64,000 bases of DNA from Noviherbaspirillum cavernae (GTDB lineage Bacteria > Pseudomonadota > Gammaproteobacteria > Burkholderiales > Burkholderiaceae_D), in the NCBI RefSeq assembly GCF_003590875.1, contig NZ_QYUN01000003.1, forward strand, positions 663,116 through 727,115, given 5' to 3'. Shown one piece after another: positions 32,395 through 41,930 of this stretch. The translations under genes were made by a program, and so were the position numbers. The notes under the pieces were generated by a model that saw only the letters and a list, made by a program, of their open reading frames with translations, was not told the DNA's origin and made no database searches. Each line of letters opens with the position of its first letter. Position 1 is the stretch's first letter.

Positions 32395-34410
32395 TCATCG
32401 TTGCGCGCCGGGCGCCGTCTTTCCGGGCGGAGGCGCAACCGGTTTTTCCTGGGCCTGCGCCAGCAATTGCGCACAGGGACTGTCTTCCTCCGGGCCAGGG
32501 TTGATCAGCGCCAGCAGCGAGGCCAGCGGCGCGGCCACCGCTCCGAGCACCGCGGCGGCGCCCGCCCTGAGCGCCACCGCGCCCTTGTCCACACCGACTT
32601 CAGGCTGTTTGAACGTGCCGGTCACATACAAGGGTGAGCGCAGGGACAGCAGACGAACGCCCTTGCTCTGCGGCTCGATCTTCAGGTTCAAGGCTTCCTT
32701 CGCAAGGTCGATCTGGCCATCCACCCCGATTTTCGCGTCCTCGGTATCGACGATGAAGGTTCGCGTCTGCATCAAGCCGTCGCTGACGCTGAAGTCTGCG
32801 GCCATGCAATTGATGCTGACCTGCCGGTCGCCGAACAGCGTGGCAATCACGACGCTGCCGACGTTGAGGCCCATCGCTTCCAGAATCAGCTTGCTGATGC
32901 TGCCCTGACTGATCAGTGCCTTCACCTCGCCGTTGGAGGAGGCGAGCAGGGCGGCGAATGAATCGCCGGTGGCGGTCAGCCGCGCATTGCCGTTGATCTG
33001 GCCGAGGCTGGCTTGCATGGCTTCCACTTTCGGGAACAACCGCTTGAGGTGCAGTCCGCGCGCCGCGATGTTCATTTGCGCCTTGACCGGTTTGCCGCGT
33101 CCGTTGATTTCCAGATCCGATGTCAGCCTGCCGCCGGCCACGCCGAAATTCAGCGGTCTCATGGCCAGCACGCCATTGTCGAGCTGAATCCTTGCCACCA
33201 GATTGTCGATCGGCAATTCCGTCGCGCGCACGATCTTCGCTCCCGTGAACTGCACCTGCACATCAATGCCGGTCCAGCGGTCGGTCCTGAACGGCTCGAC
33301 CGGCAGAACCTTGCCGGGTGGCTGCTTGAAGGTGGCACCGCGCTTTTTCTGTTCTTCCGGTGAATCGGTGCCGAGCAGGACGCGCAAATCGTTCAGATTC
33401 AGGTAGTTCGACACCACTTCGCCGCGCAGCAGCGAGCGCGGCTTTTGCTGAACGTATTCGAGCGTGCCGCGCAGGTCGCTGGAGCCGACCTTGCCGGTGA
33501 ACTTTTCATAGCGCAGATGTGTATTGCCGCCTCCTATCCTGCCGACAAGCCGGCCTGCGGTCGAAAACTTCGGCGTCTCCGGCAGCAGCACGCCGATCAG
33601 CGGAAACAGCTGCGCCATGCTGGCCCCCAGCACCCGGGCGTCGACATCGAGTTCGCTGAAACGGGCGGGGTCGGTGAATGTGCCGTCGATCGTGATTTCG
33701 GTGTTGCCGATCTTCAGTTCCGCTTCCACGGGATATCGAACGTCGTGCCGCTGCAGTGACAGCAAGGCGCCGGCCACCCCGCTGCCGGTCAGGCGTTCGC
33801 CATTGAATTTCCCATCGAGCTGCCAGCGGATGCCGCCGGGGTGTTCACCTTCGGCAAGCGTATCGATCCGCGCAGTGATGTCGGCGCGCTTGACCGCATC
33901 GAGCAGACGCACGGTTCCCCTGGTAAGCGCAAGGTCGTGCAATGCGATCTGCCATTCGGACTCGTCTTCGCGTTTCGGCAAGGTCCAGTTGTTCCGGCGC
34001 TCCTTGTCCTGCTCCAGTACCAATTGCGGCTCGGTCAGCAGGAGCGAATTGACGTTGATGATTTTGCGCAGCAGCGGCAGCAGTTCTATCGTGAAATCGA
34101 CTTGTTGCACGCGCGCCATCATCGGCCCGGTTGTCGCCCAATCCGGATTGGCAAGCGTGACGTCATGCGCGCGCAGATGCGGCCATGGCAACAGACGCCG
34201 CTCGCCTGTCAGCGGCCGCACCGGCCTTTCCCAGCTCAATGACAGGTCGCCATTGATGGCAAAGGGCCGGCCTGCCGCTTCGCTCGCGCGTTCATTGATG
34301 TACGGCTTGATGCGGTTCCAGTCAAAAGCTGCAAGGACGACCAATCCGCAAGCGATCAGCATGAGGACGACAAGCAAACTTCCCAGCGTGATTTTGACAC
34401 TGCGACGCAT
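32395..34410 (-). CDS. AsmA family protein
   Basis: 671 residues. One N-terminal membrane anchor (about 7-29), then F-D-W-N-R-I-K-P-Y-I-N-E-R-A-S-E-A-A-G-R-P-F, the standard AsmA opening, and a C-terminal AsmA domain (F-G-V-A-G-G-R-L-T-S-D-L-E-I, later V-I-A-T-L-F-G-D-R and I-D-L-A-K-E-A-L-N-L-K-I). Members of this family form long beta-groove proteins implicated in lipid transport and outer-membrane biogenesis. A Pro-rich cytosolic or periplasmic tail closes the protein. Single gene; the truncated yihY lies downstream on the same strand. Confidence 0.88.
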   Translation of the reverse strand: MRRSVKITLGSLLVVLMLIACGLVVLAAFDWNRIKPYINERASEAAGRPFAINGDLSLSWERPVRPLTGERRLLPWPHLRAHDVTLANPDWATTGPMMARVQQVDFTIELLPLLRKIINVNSLLLTEPQLVLEQDKERRNNWTLPKREDESEWQIALHDLALTRGTVRLLDAVKRADITARIDTLAEGEHPGGIRWQLDGKFNGERLTGSGVAGALLSLQRHDVRYPVEAELKIGNTEITIDGTFTDPARFSELDVDARVLGASMAQLFPLIGVLLPETPKFSTAGRLVGRIGGGNTHLRYEKFTGKVGSSDLRGTLEYVQQKPRSLLRGEVVSNYLNLNDLRVLLGTDSPEEQKKRGATFKQPPGKVLPVEPFRTDRWTGIDVQVQFTGAKIVRATELPIDNLVARIQLDNGVLAMRPLNFGVAGGRLTSDLEINGRGKPVKAQMNIAARGLHLKRLFPKVEAMQASLGQINGNARLTATGDSFAALLASSNGEVKALISQGSISKLILEAMGLNVGSVVIATLFGDRQVSINCMAADFSVSDGLMQTRTFIVDTEDAKIGVDGQIDLAKEALNLKIEPQSKGVRLLSLRSPLYVTGTFKQPEVGVDKGAVALRAGAAAVLGAVAAPLASLLALINPGPEEDSPCAQLLAQAQEKPVAPPPGKTAPGAQR

Positions 34411-34649
34411 GTCACTCTCGCTGCAAGATTCACGCCTGATGTTTGCCGAAGCGGCAGAAAATCATCGCGCGGATTTGACCTGTTTCGCGGAACAAAAAGT
34501 GATGTAGCTCAATCCCTCACCAATGAGCCAGGTTAAAAACTCCAGTGAGATACACAAGGACGATACAAGGACGGTTTCTGCGGCGCAGTTTCGTATGTTC
34601 TTGTCCAATTGAAACCGGCATTTCCTGCGAAGAAACGAAAGGAATCACC

Positions 34650-34853
34650 ATGAGCGACACATCGATAGGGCGCACGGTCGAGCAGTTGCAGCACAGCTTT
34701 TCCTTCAGGGACGATCAGGCCAGGCGGATCGCCATCGTTTTTTCGCATTTCATGAAGCTGCGGGATGAATTGCTGGCGCAAGGCATTACCGCCAACACGG
34801 ACATGATCGCGGCGCAGTTGACGCGCGCGGCCGTGTCGCTGCAGTCGAAGTAG
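34650..34853 (+). CDS. Small hypothetical protein
   Basis: 67 residues, mostly helical by composition (F-R-D-D-Q-A-R-R-I-A-I-V-F-S-H-F-M-K-L-R-D-E-L-L). ATG 34650 is preceded by AAAGGA at 34638-34643. A longer reading to 34545 has no ribosome site. It converges on msrB, ending 12 bp from it. No family recognised; soluble, cytoplasmic. Confidence 0.6.
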   Translation: MSDTSIGRTVEQLQHSFSFRDDQARRIAIVFSHFMKLRDELLAQGITANTDMIAAQLTRAAVSLQSK

Positions 34854-34865
34854 GCGCGCAGGGCA

Positions 34866-35366
34866 TCAGGTGCGCAACTTCGGCAGCGCTTCCCCTTTCG
34901 GGACGAAGCGCAGTGCGACGCCGTTATTGCAGTAACGCAAGCCAGTCGGTTTGGGGCCGTCGTTGAACAGGTGTCCTTGATGGCCGCCGCAGCGGGCGCA
35001 ATGATATTCGGTGCGCGGCACGATCATCTTGTAATCGGTTTTCATTCCCAGAGCACTTGGCAGCGCGTCATGGAAGCTGGGCCAGCCGGTCCCGCTGTCG
35101 TACTTTGCCGCGCTGTCGAACAAGGGCAGATTGCATGCCGCGCAAATGAAAGTGCCGCTTCGTTTCTCGTGGTTGAGCGGACTGGAGCCGGGTCGCTCGG
35201 TATCTTCCTCGAACAGGACGCGATAGCTTTGCGCAGGCAGCAGCGTCTTCCATTCGGCTTTCGATTTCACGAGCGGGAAAGAAGGCGCGTCATCTTTCGC
35301 CAGCGCGGGGAACATATACGCGAGGGCGATACCGGACGCACCGCACAGCACGCGGCGGCGATTCAT
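34866..35366 (-). CDS. msrB: Peptide-methionine (R)-S-oxide reductase, exported
   Basis: 166 residues. The zinc-site cysteines C75-x2-C78 and C123-x2-C126 are present; the catalytic cysteine is C146 in L-R-Y-C-N-N-G-V-A-L. G-W-P-S-F and H-L-F-N-D-G match the MsrB core. The N-terminus N-R-R-R-V-L, then a hydrophobic stretch ending near A-L-A-K, is a probable Tat-like signal, placing the enzyme in the periplasm. The start has AGGAG upstream; the frame is open further but unrelated. It is divergent from a cytochrome b and a molybdopterin oxidoreductase gene, which may form a second periplasmic redox repair system. Confidence 0.92.
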   Translation of the reverse strand: MNRRRVLCGASGIALAYMFPALAKDDAPSFPLVKSKAEWKTLLPAQSYRVLFEEDTERPGSSPLNHEKRSGTFICAACNLPLFDSAAKYDSGTGWPSFHDALPSALGMKTDYKMIVPRTEYHCARCGGHQGHLFNDGPKPTGLRYCNNGVALRFVPKGEALPKLRT

Positions 35367-35568
35367 GTTGAACTCCTGATGCATCCATTTGACAACGCAA
35401 CGCTGGAAAAGTTGGCCCCTCGCCTCTGCGGAGCGCTGCCTGTGCAAGGCCAGCAGCCGCGCTTGATGCGATCGATATCGAAAATCGATTCGCACTGCGG
35501 ATTTTCCGGCGCGGCGTATAGTGATCTGTGTCCTGCGGCTTCTTGCCGCATCCCGCCGCGAGGTGCCA

Positions 35569-35726
35569 GTGTCCTGTTTCGCAAGTTCGTTGCAAAAGAA
35601 AAGTGACGAAATCGGGGCGAGACAAGGAAGAAAGCGCAGCAAGGCTGATGCCTTGCGAGCATTTTTGACGCGGTATCGGCACGATTCTCGTCAACTTTTA
35701 TGCAACGAATTTGCGAAACAGGACAC
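35569..35726. mobile_element. MITE-like inverted-repeat element, copy 2
   Basis: 158 bp, in inverse orientation to copy 1 at 25279-25435 and about 80 percent identical by eye, with the same GTGTCCTG / CAGGACAC ends and internal GCAAGGC hairpin. It is flanked by CA on the left and TA on the right, so one copy of the TA duplication may have mutated. It ends 3 nt before the cytochrome b start codon and its terminal AGGA lies at ribosome-binding distance. No transposase. Confidence 0.8.
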
Positions 35727-35729
35727 TAG

Positions 35730-36575
35730 ATGTCCGCCTCTGTTCCCGACGATCCATCGCTGTACCGCCGACATTCCCTGCCGGTACGGATCATGCATTG
35801 GATCAATGTCATCGCGGTGATCGCGCTGTTGATGAGCGGACTGCAAATCTTCAACGCGCACCCGGCGCTGTATTGGGGGAAATCGTCCTATACCGGCCAA
35901 CCTCCCGTGCTGGAGATGTATGCAAGGCCATCGCAGGACGGCGAGTTGTCCGGCATCACCACGATCCTGGGCCACGAATTCTTCACTACCGGCATCCTCG
36001 GCGCTTCGAAAGCGCCGAACGGCAAGGTCGTCGAACGCGGCTTCCCGGCGTGGGCGACGCTGCCGGACGTGCAATGGCTGGCGCGCGGGCGTCATTGGCA
36101 TCTCTTCTTTGCCTGGGTGTTCGTGCTCAACGGCGTCGCGTATGTGCTCTATTCGGTCTTCAGCCGGCATCTCTTGCGCGACCTGACGCCGGATGCGCGG
36201 GATTGGCGTTCCATCGGGAAATCGATCAAGGAGCATGTGCTGTTCCGCCATCCGGTGGGCGAGGCCGAAAAGCATTACAACGTGCTGCAAAAGCTCGCCT
36301 ATCTGATCATCATCTTCGGCGTGCTGCCGCTGATCATCGTCACCGGCTGGTCGATGTCGCCGCGCCTCAATGCGCTGTTCCCCGGCTGGGTCGATGTGTT
36401 CGGCGGCCGGCAGTCGGGACGCACGATCCATTTTCTGGCGGCATGGATACTGGTTGCATTCGTCCTGATCCATGTCTTCGAAGTCGTCGTCAGCGGCTTC
36501 TGGAACCATTTGCGTTCGATGTTTACCGGCATTTACCGGTTGCGCACGGCGGAGGCCCGCGATGAAAAAGAGTGA
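35730..36575 (+). CDS. Cytochrome b561-type membrane heme protein
   Basis: 281 residues with four or more membrane helices. H-S-L-P-V-R-I-M-H-W-I-N-V near residue 15-28 and later H-W-H-L-F-F-A-W-V-F, G-R-T-I-H-F and L-I-H-V-F-E supply the heme-ligand histidines of the bacterial/thiosulfate-reductase cytochrome b type (PF01292-like). It probably passes quinol electrons to the exported molybdopterin enzyme encoded next, whose start overlaps it by 14 nt. The ATG directly follows MITE copy 2, which supplies the only visible ribosome site (AGGA at 35720-35723). Confidence 0.85.
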   Translation: MSASVPDDPSLYRRHSLPVRIMHWINVIAVIALLMSGLQIFNAHPALYWGKSSYTGQPPVLEMYARPSQDGELSGITTILGHEFFTTGILGASKAPNGKVVERGFPAWATLPDVQWLARGRHWHLFFAWVFVLNGVAYVLYSVFSRHLLRDLTPDARDWRSIGKSIKEHVLFRHPVGEAEKHYNVLQKLAYLIIIFGVLPLIIVTGWSMSPRLNALFPGWVDVFGGRQSGRTIHFLAAWILVAFVLIHVFEVVVSGFWNHLRSMFTGIYRLRTAEARDEKE

Positions 36576-37344
36576 TCCCTCAAATGATCCGGCGCGGCGG
36601 AAATTTCTGCTGCGCGCGCTGGCTGCCTGCGGTTCGGTGCTGCTGGCCGGTTGCGATCGCCTGTCGCGCACCGAATGGTTTCCGCCCATCCTCAAGAGCG
36701 CGGAAAAGCTGACGCAGGCCGCGCAGAAGCTGGTGACGCCGCGCGCCTCGATGGCACAGGAATTCGACGTGGCAGACCTGTCGCCGACCTTTCGCAGCAA
36801 CGGTACCGCCAATCCGAGCAACCGCTTTTATCAGATGCTCGTCGCCAACGGCTTTGCCACTTACCAGCTCAAGGTGTCCGGACTGGTCGCGCATCCGCGC
36901 ACGTTTTCGCTGGAAGAACTGCGCGCATTGCCATCCAGAACCCAGATCACGCGCCATGATTGCGTCGAGGGCTGGAGCGCGATCGGCAAGTGGAAGGGCG
37001 CGCGCCTTTCCGCCCTGCTCGACAGCGTCGCGCCGACGCCGGAAGCGCGCTATGTGGTGTTCTACTGCGCGGACCCGATGGACGAGGCCGGCACGAAGTA
37101 TTACGAAAGCATCGACATGGACGACGCGTATCACCTGCAGACGCTGCTCGCCTATGAACTCAATGACAAGGCGCTGCCGGTGGCGAACGGTGCGCCGGTG
37201 CGGCTGCGGGTGGAGCGTCAGCTCGGATACAAGATGCCGAAGTACATCATGGCGCTCGAACTGGTCAGCAGTTTTGACAAGATCGGCGGCGGGAAGGGGG
37301 GCTATTGGGAGGACGAAGGCTATGAATGGTATGCCGGCATATAA
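36562..37344 (+). CDS. Exported molybdopterin-dependent oxidoreductase, sulfite oxidase fold
   Basis: 260 residues. N-terminal Tat motif A-R-R-K-F-L-L-R (R12, R13) and a lipobox-like L-L-A-G-C31, so a Tat-exported lipoprotein is possible. The SUOX core starts near residue 100; the molybdenum-coordinating Cys is C134 in T-R-H-D-C-V-E-G-W. The dimerisation domain of eukaryotic sulfite oxidase is absent, as in MsrP/YedY. GGAGG precedes the ATG. Overlap with the cytochrome b gene indicates a two-subunit complex reminiscent of MsrP-MsrQ, though the cytochrome is of a different family. The substrate is unknown; a periplasmic S- or N-oxide is plausible. Confidence 0.85.
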   Translation: MKKSDPSNDPARRKFLLRALAACGSVLLAGCDRLSRTEWFPPILKSAEKLTQAAQKLVTPRASMAQEFDVADLSPTFRSNGTANPSNRFYQMLVANGFATYQLKVSGLVAHPRTFSLEELRALPSRTQITRHDCVEGWSAIGKWKGARLSALLDSVAPTPEARYVVFYCADPMDEAGTKYYESIDMDDAYHLQTLLAYELNDKALPVANGAPVRLRVERQLGYKMPKYIMALELVSSFDKIGGGKGGYWEDEGYEWYAGI

Positions 37345-37698
37345 TCCCGGTTCGGCGTGCCATGCATATTCACGAAATTGATGACAGATATTTCGCGGAA
37401 CAATTGGACACGATTTCCATATTGCAACATAATCTCGACCTTTTATTTTTACGCTGTCTGTAAAAAAATTCTGCTGTTGCGGCGGACTGTTTTTTGAACC
37501 ATTCGCCGTCCTGTGACTCGCATTTCATCCAGATCCAATCCCGAAAAAATAGCGGTGCCCTGCATTGAAATCGCCGCACGCTGCCCTATATGGGGGAACC
37601 GTGTGCGATGGTTTTCCACGCATGAAACTGAATGACCCCGTTTTCGGCATGCCGAGTTGCCAACCGATGCAACGCGTGCCACCCATAATATTGACGCA
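37345..37698. other. rpoD upstream region with a candidate promoter
   Basis: 354 bp, no gene. A+T-rich around 37380-37450. TTGGAC at 37404-37409 and CATAAT at 37428-37433 with 18 nt between form a plausible sigma-70 promoter, giving an rpoD leader of about 260 nt. No terminator for the preceding oxidoreductase gene is clear. Confidence 0.35.
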
Positions 37699-40188
37699 AT
37701 GACCAAGACCGCCAAAACTCTCTCGCTGACCGCCAAAAAGACAGTGACCAAATCGACGATTGCCGCAACGACTTCCGAGCCGGCTGCCCCCGCATTGCAA
37801 AAGGCGGCGCGCACCATTGCCAATGTGGTCGATCCGCTGCAAAGCCCGACCAACGTCACCGTCATTACCAAGGGACGTGTGCGGCGGGTCGTCCAGGACA
37901 GCGCTGCGGTGCCAGTTGCGGAAGCGTCGGCAGAGGCATCAACAGTTGAGGCATCGGTGCCGGACGCGCCGCCGGTCGCAGCGCCGGCCGCAGTGCCGGC
38001 CGATGCAAAGAAGAAGAGCGTGGTCGTCCGCAAGTCAACAGCGAAGGCACCCGTCGTGCCCGCCGCCGACACGCAGGCGAAGAGCGCGGAGGCGGCGACC
38101 GTCCACATTTCGGATGCGGCCTCGCTGGCGGCGATCGACACCTCCGGCTATGTGCTGCCATCGGCCAAGGTGCCGGGCCGGCGCGGCCGCCGTCCCTCCG
38201 AATTCCAGCCGGAAAACGACGAGATCGCCGCGCTGAATGCCGTCGAACGCTCCGAACTGAAAGCCGCGTCGAAGGCGAGGACGCGCCAGATAAAGGGTGC
38301 CGAAGAGGGCGTGAACGAGGGCGACCTCGAAGCGCGGCGTCAGCAGATCAAGCTGCTGATCAAGCTCGGCAAGGATCGCGGCTTTCTCACGCATGCCGAA
38401 ATCAACGACCATTTGCCGGAAAACATCGCCGATCCCGAAGCCATTGCAGGCCTGATCGGCACGCTGAACGACATGGGCATCCAGGTGTGCGAACAGGCGC
38501 CCGATGCCGAGACGCTGATGCTGTCGGACAGCGTGGTCACCGTCACCAGCGACGACGAGGCCGAAGCGGCGGTCGCCACCGCGATGTCGGCGGTCGATTC
38601 CGATTTCGGCCGCACCACCGATCCGGTGCGCATGTACATGCGCGAAATGGCATCGGTGCCACTGTTGACCCGCGAAGGCGAAATCGAGATCGCCAAGCGC
38701 ATCGAGGACGGCCTGCGCGACATGATGCAGGCAATCTCCGCATGCCCGACGACGATCGCGGAAGTGCTGGCGCTGGCCGGACAGGTCGAAAAGGATGAAA
38801 TCAAGATCGACGACCTGATCGACGGCCTGGTCGATGCGAACGCGGGCGAGCCGGTAGTGGTCGCGAACAAGGCCGCTGCCGACGAAGACGACGAAGACGA
38901 GCTCGAAGACGTGCTGGAAGAGGAAGATGATACGCCGGCAGCCGGTTCCGCCAGCCTGTCGGAGCAGCAGCTCGCCGAGCTGCGCAAGTCCGCACTGCAA
39001 AAGTTCGCTGCCGTGTCGGCCCAGTTCGAGCGCATGCGCAAGGCCAATGCCGGCGGCGGCTACGGTTCCAGCGCCTACCTGCTCGCGCAGCAGGCGATCT
39101 CGAGCGAATTTCTGGAAATGCGTTTTGGCGCGAAGGTGGTGGAGAAACTGTGCGACACGCTGCGCGCGCAGGTCGACGAGATGCGCCGCTTCGAGCGGAA
39201 GATCCTGGATGTGGCCGTCAACAAGTGCGGCATGCCACGCGCCCATTTCATCGAATCCTTCCCCGGCAACGAAACCAATCCCGCATGGGTCGATGGCGAA
39301 GCCGACGCGCCGCAAGCCTACTGCGCGGTCCTGCGCCGCAACGCGCCCGCGATCAAGGAATACCAGACCAGGCTGGCAGCGCTCGAAGAGCGCGTGGCAA
39401 TGCCGCTGGCCGAACTGCGCCGCATCAACAAGCAGATGATCACCGGGGAATCGCGCACGCGCCAGGCCAAGCGCGAAATGACCGAGGCCAACCTGCGCCT
39501 CGTGATCTCGATCGCCAAGAAATACGTCAACCGCGGCCTGCAATTCCTCGACCTGATCCAGGAAGGCAACATCGGCCTGCTCAAGGCGGTGGACAAGTTC
39601 GAATACCGGCGCGGCTACAAGTTCTCGACCTATGCGACATGGTGGATCCGCCAGGCCATCACGCGCGCCATCGCGGACCAGGCGCGCACCATCCGCGTGC
39701 CGGTGCACATGATCGAATCGATCAACAAGATGAACCGGATCACGCGCCAGGTGCTGATGGAAACCGGATCGGAACCCGATCTGGCGACGCTCGCGGCGAA
39801 GATGGACATGCCGGAAAAGAAGATCCGCGAGATCATGAAGATCGCGAAAGAGCCGATTTCGATGGACATGCCGATGGGCGACGACGGCGACGCGCTGCTG
39901 GGCGACTTCATCCCGGACGAATCCAACCTCGCGCCGGCCGAGGCCGCGCTGCATGCCTCCATGCGTGACGTGATCCGCGAAGTGCTCGACAGCCTGCCGG
40001 CGCGCGAAGCGAAGGTGCTGCGCATGCGCTACGGCGTGGACATGGCGAGCGACTTCACGCTGGAAGAAGTCGGCAAGCAGTTCGACGTCACGCGCGAACG
40101 CATCCGTCAGATCGAGGCGAAGGCGATGAGCAAGCTGCGTCACGCCTCGCGCTCGGAAAAGCTCAGGACTCTGCTGGAAAGCAATTAA
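37699..40188 (+). CDS. rpoD: RNA polymerase primary sigma factor RpoD, unusually long
   Basis: 829 residues from ATG 37699 (a TTG at 37657 would give 843); E. coli RpoD has 613. The first ~190 residues are Ala/Lys/Thr/Val-rich low-complexity sequence. Region 1.1 follows ([15 protein letters not shown]), region 1.2 [10 protein letters not shown], a non-conserved spacer with a poly-acidic stretch ([17 protein letters not shown]), then regions 2 ([21 protein letters not shown]), 3 and 4 ([20 protein letters not shown]). Housekeeping sigma factor, single gene with own terminator. Confidence 0.97.
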   Translation: MTKTAKTLSLTAKKTVTKSTIAATTSEPAAPALQKAARTIANVVDPLQSPTNVTVITKGRVRRVVQDSAAVPVAEASAEASTVEASVPDAPPVAAPAAVPADAKKKSVVVRKSTAKAPVVPAADTQAKSAEAATVHISDAASLAAIDTSGYVLPSAKVPGRRGRRPSEFQPENDEIAALNAVERSELKAASKARTRQIKGAEEGVNEGDLEARRQQIKLLIKLGKDRGFLTHAEINDHLPENIADPEAIAGLIGTLNDMGIQVCEQAPDAETLMLSDSVVTVTSDDEAEAAVATAMSAVDSDFGRTTDPVRMYMREMASVPLLTREGEIEIAKRIEDGLRDMMQAISACPTTIAEVLALAGQVEKDEIKIDDLIDGLVDANAGEPVVVANKAAADEDDEDELEDVLEEEDDTPAAGSASLSEQQLAELRKSALQKFAAVSAQFERMRKANAGGGYGSSAYLLAQQAISSEFLEMRFGAKVVEKLCDTLRAQVDEMRRFERKILDVAVNKCGMPRAHFIESFPGNETNPAWVDGEADAPQAYCAVLRRNAPAIKEYQTRLAALEERVAMPLAELRRINKQMITGESRTRQAKREMTEANLRLVISIAKKYVNRGLQFLDLIQEGNIGLLKAVDKFEYRRGYKFSTYATWWIRQAITRAIADQARTIRVPVHMIESINKMNRITRQVLMETGSEPDLATLAAKMDMPEKKIREIMKIAKEPISMDMPMGDDGDALLGDFIPDESNLAPAEAALHASMRDVIREVLDSLPAREAKVLRMRYGVDMASDFTLEEVGKQFDVTRERIRQIEAKAMSKLRHASRSEKLRTLLESN

Positions 40189-40209
40189 GCGTTTCAGAAA
40201 GACCGCAGA

Positions 40210-40276
40210 GGGCGTGCATCGCCCGCGCAGCTGCCGGCACGGGCAGCGTCAGCGCGGCGATGCGCGCCCTTTTTTC
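40210..40276 (+). terminator. Branched rho-independent terminator of rpoD
   Basis: Outer stem GGGCGTGCATCGCC (40210-40223) pairs with GGCGATGCGCGCCC (40256-40269), one weak pair, followed by TTTTTT. An inner hairpin CTGCC/GGCAG lies in the loop, so the structure is Y-shaped. Confidence 0.75.
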
Positions 40277-40585
40277 ATGCGGGCGGCGGCGCTTGCTGTT
40301 GGCGCGACAGCTGCAAGCGCGTTCGCATCTTCATTCCGCCACGGCTGTCGTTCAAGCGTGACGCGTGTTTCATCCCGGGCTGGAGAATTATCAATTCGTT
40401 AACCACCGACGAGGTGGAAATGCGCGCTCGCGTACGCGCGTCCAGGCGCGCCTCGGCAGATGTCGTGCAAGCTGCGTTCACTGTGGTGTCCCAGCCGGGA
40501 TGCGCGGATGAGGTCGTTGCACCGACTGTGCTGCCTACGTTAAGATCGGCACAACTTTTTTGATTGTGTCCGGAAGGAGGACTTG
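40277..40585. other. Gap between rpoD and hypothetical genes, nothing recognised
   Basis: About 309 bp without a convincing gene or promoter. A GCGCGC-rich stretch lies near 40420-40455. A strong ribosome site GGAAGGAGG (40572-40580) marks its end. Confidence 0.4.
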
Positions 40586-41185
40586 ATGCTTCGCGCTGCC
40601 CTGATTGCCACCGCCACGTTTTTTCTCATCCAGAATCCAGCCTATTCGCAAGCGCCGCAAGCTCCGGTCAAGCAGACGCCGGAAGGAGCGCAACAATTCA
40701 TCAGCATGGTGCTCGGCCAGGGTTCCTCCTTCGTGGCAATCGATGTCGGTCTTGGTTGGCACGTTTTCGAGGGGAATGAGGTGCGTCGCAGTGACAGGCG
40801 CGACAAGACAATCACCAAGGCGTTTGCCTCCAACAAGATCCATTCGGCGCAACAGGGGCCGTCAGGTACATGCACGATGATCATCGATAGCAGTCGTCAC
40901 CCGCGGACCTTTGAAGACGCCCCGAACAACTACACGAATTGGGAATCCAGGGAATTCCTTCCCGCCGCTCCGCCGTTCAAGATTGACTGGAAAACGGTGG
41001 CGCAAGTCAAGGTCAGGGACGACAACAGAGTGGAGATCTTGAAGGGCGTGCAGGATAGTTACATAAGCAAACCCAATAGCTCCTTGCTGCTGGTCCTGCC
41101 GTCCGATGCCCTCGCCAAGCGCGTCGGCTTTGCGATGGAATTCCTGCGGGCGGCATGCGACGCCACCGGCGGCACCGGATTCTAG
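40586..41185 (+). CDS. Exported hypothetical protein
   Basis: 199 residues. Sec signal peptide with likely cleavage after A-Y-S-Q-A. The mature part starts Gln/Pro-rich, then E-G-A-Q-Q-F-I-S-M-V-L-G and a mixed alpha/beta body with two cysteines (G-T-C-T-M-I, A-A-C-D-A-T). No family recognised. ATG 40586 sits 5 nt after GGAGG; the TTG just before it is ignored. The next gene follows after 8 bp, so the two form an operon. Confidence 0.7.
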   Translation: MLRAALIATATFFLIQNPAYSQAPQAPVKQTPEGAQQFISMVLGQGSSFVAIDVGLGWHVFEGNEVRRSDRRDKTITKAFASNKIHSAQQGPSGTCTMIIDSSRHPRTFEDAPNNYTNWESREFLPAAPPFKIDWKTVAQVKVRDDNRVEILKGVQDSYISKPNSSLLLVLPSDALAKRVGFAMEFLRAACDATGGTGF

Positions 41186-41193
41186 GAAGGCAC

Positions 41194-41889
41194 ATGATCG
41201 CCAGCCTTCGACCATCCATCGGACATTTGCTGCTCGCTGCGGTTCTGGCGAACGTGATGCCGGCGAGTGTCGCCGCCGAGCCGCAGGGGATTATTCTGAC
41301 CATGCCCCGTAACACCTGTGCAAGCAACCGGGCTTACTGCACACCGGCGGAACGCGCAGAACGGGACCGGCAGGATGCCGAGAAGGCGCGCGCCAAGGCC
41401 GAGTTCGATGCAGCGGTCGATGCGCAGGCAGCCAGGATGGGGGGCGATCACCGCCGCGCCGAGGCCGAGGCGTATGTGCGCATGCAACAGGCCGCCGCAG
41501 CGGCGCAACCAAAGCCGCAGGAACCCGCGCAACCCAAGCCCAGGCGAAATTGCACCACGGAGCGTTACAAAACGACCGCCGCATCCTGGAATGCAGAGGA
41601 CGAGGCGGATGCCATGGCGCAGGTGATCCGCAACGCGGAACGCACCTGCAGACAGCGTTCGGGTAATCCCCTGGAAGGACGTCCCGGCGGGCCCGGATTC
41701 ACGATGGGCCCCAAGAAGTGCGAAAAAAAGGATGTGTCATTGTGGGCGCAGATGAAGGGCATGAGACCCCGTCAGCGCCCGAAGGACGATCCGCCCAGGA
41801 TCATCGTCGACTGCCATGCAGAGATCACTTGCACGATCCCGATGGACCGGTGCGAGTCCTCCGGCCCGGCTGCGGCCACCGCACAGTGA
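41194..41889 (+). CDS. Exported hypothetical protein with Ala/Glu-rich helical segment
   Basis: 231 residues. Signal peptide ending near S-V-A-A. An Arg/Glu/Ala-rich, probably coiled segment (about 45-110) carries A-E-R-A-E-R-D-R-Q-D-A-E-K-A-R-A-K-A, then a Pro/Lys linker and a C-terminal half with six or more cysteines (R-N-C-T-T-E-R, R-T-C-R-Q-R, K-K-C-E-K-K, D-C-H-A-E-I-T-C). Disulfides and a periplasmic place are likely. AGGAAGG precedes the ATG. Second gene of the pair with 40586. No family recognised. Confidence 0.65.
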   Translation: MIASLRPSIGHLLLAAVLANVMPASVAAEPQGIILTMPRNTCASNRAYCTPAERAERDRQDAEKARAKAEFDAAVDAQAARMGGDHRRAEAEAYVRMQQAAAAAQPKPQEPAQPKPRRNCTTERYKTTAASWNAEDEADAMAQVIRNAERTCRQRSGNPLEGRPGGPGFTMGPKKCEKKDVSLWAQMKGMRPRQRPKDDPPRIIVDCHAEITCTIPMDRCESSGPAAATAQ

Positions 41890-41903
41890 GTGACCGATTT
41901 ATC

Positions 41904-41930
41904 GCGCAGGCCGTCATTGACGGCCTGCGC
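41904..41930 (+). terminator. Perfect palindrome after the hypothetical gene pair
   Basis: GCGCAGGCCGTCA and its exact complement meet around a single T (practically a stem of 11 with a small loop), and outer ACCGAT/ATCGGT pairs extend it. It lies 14 bp after the stop at 41889. No T run follows, so termination efficiency is uncertain. Confidence 0.5.
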
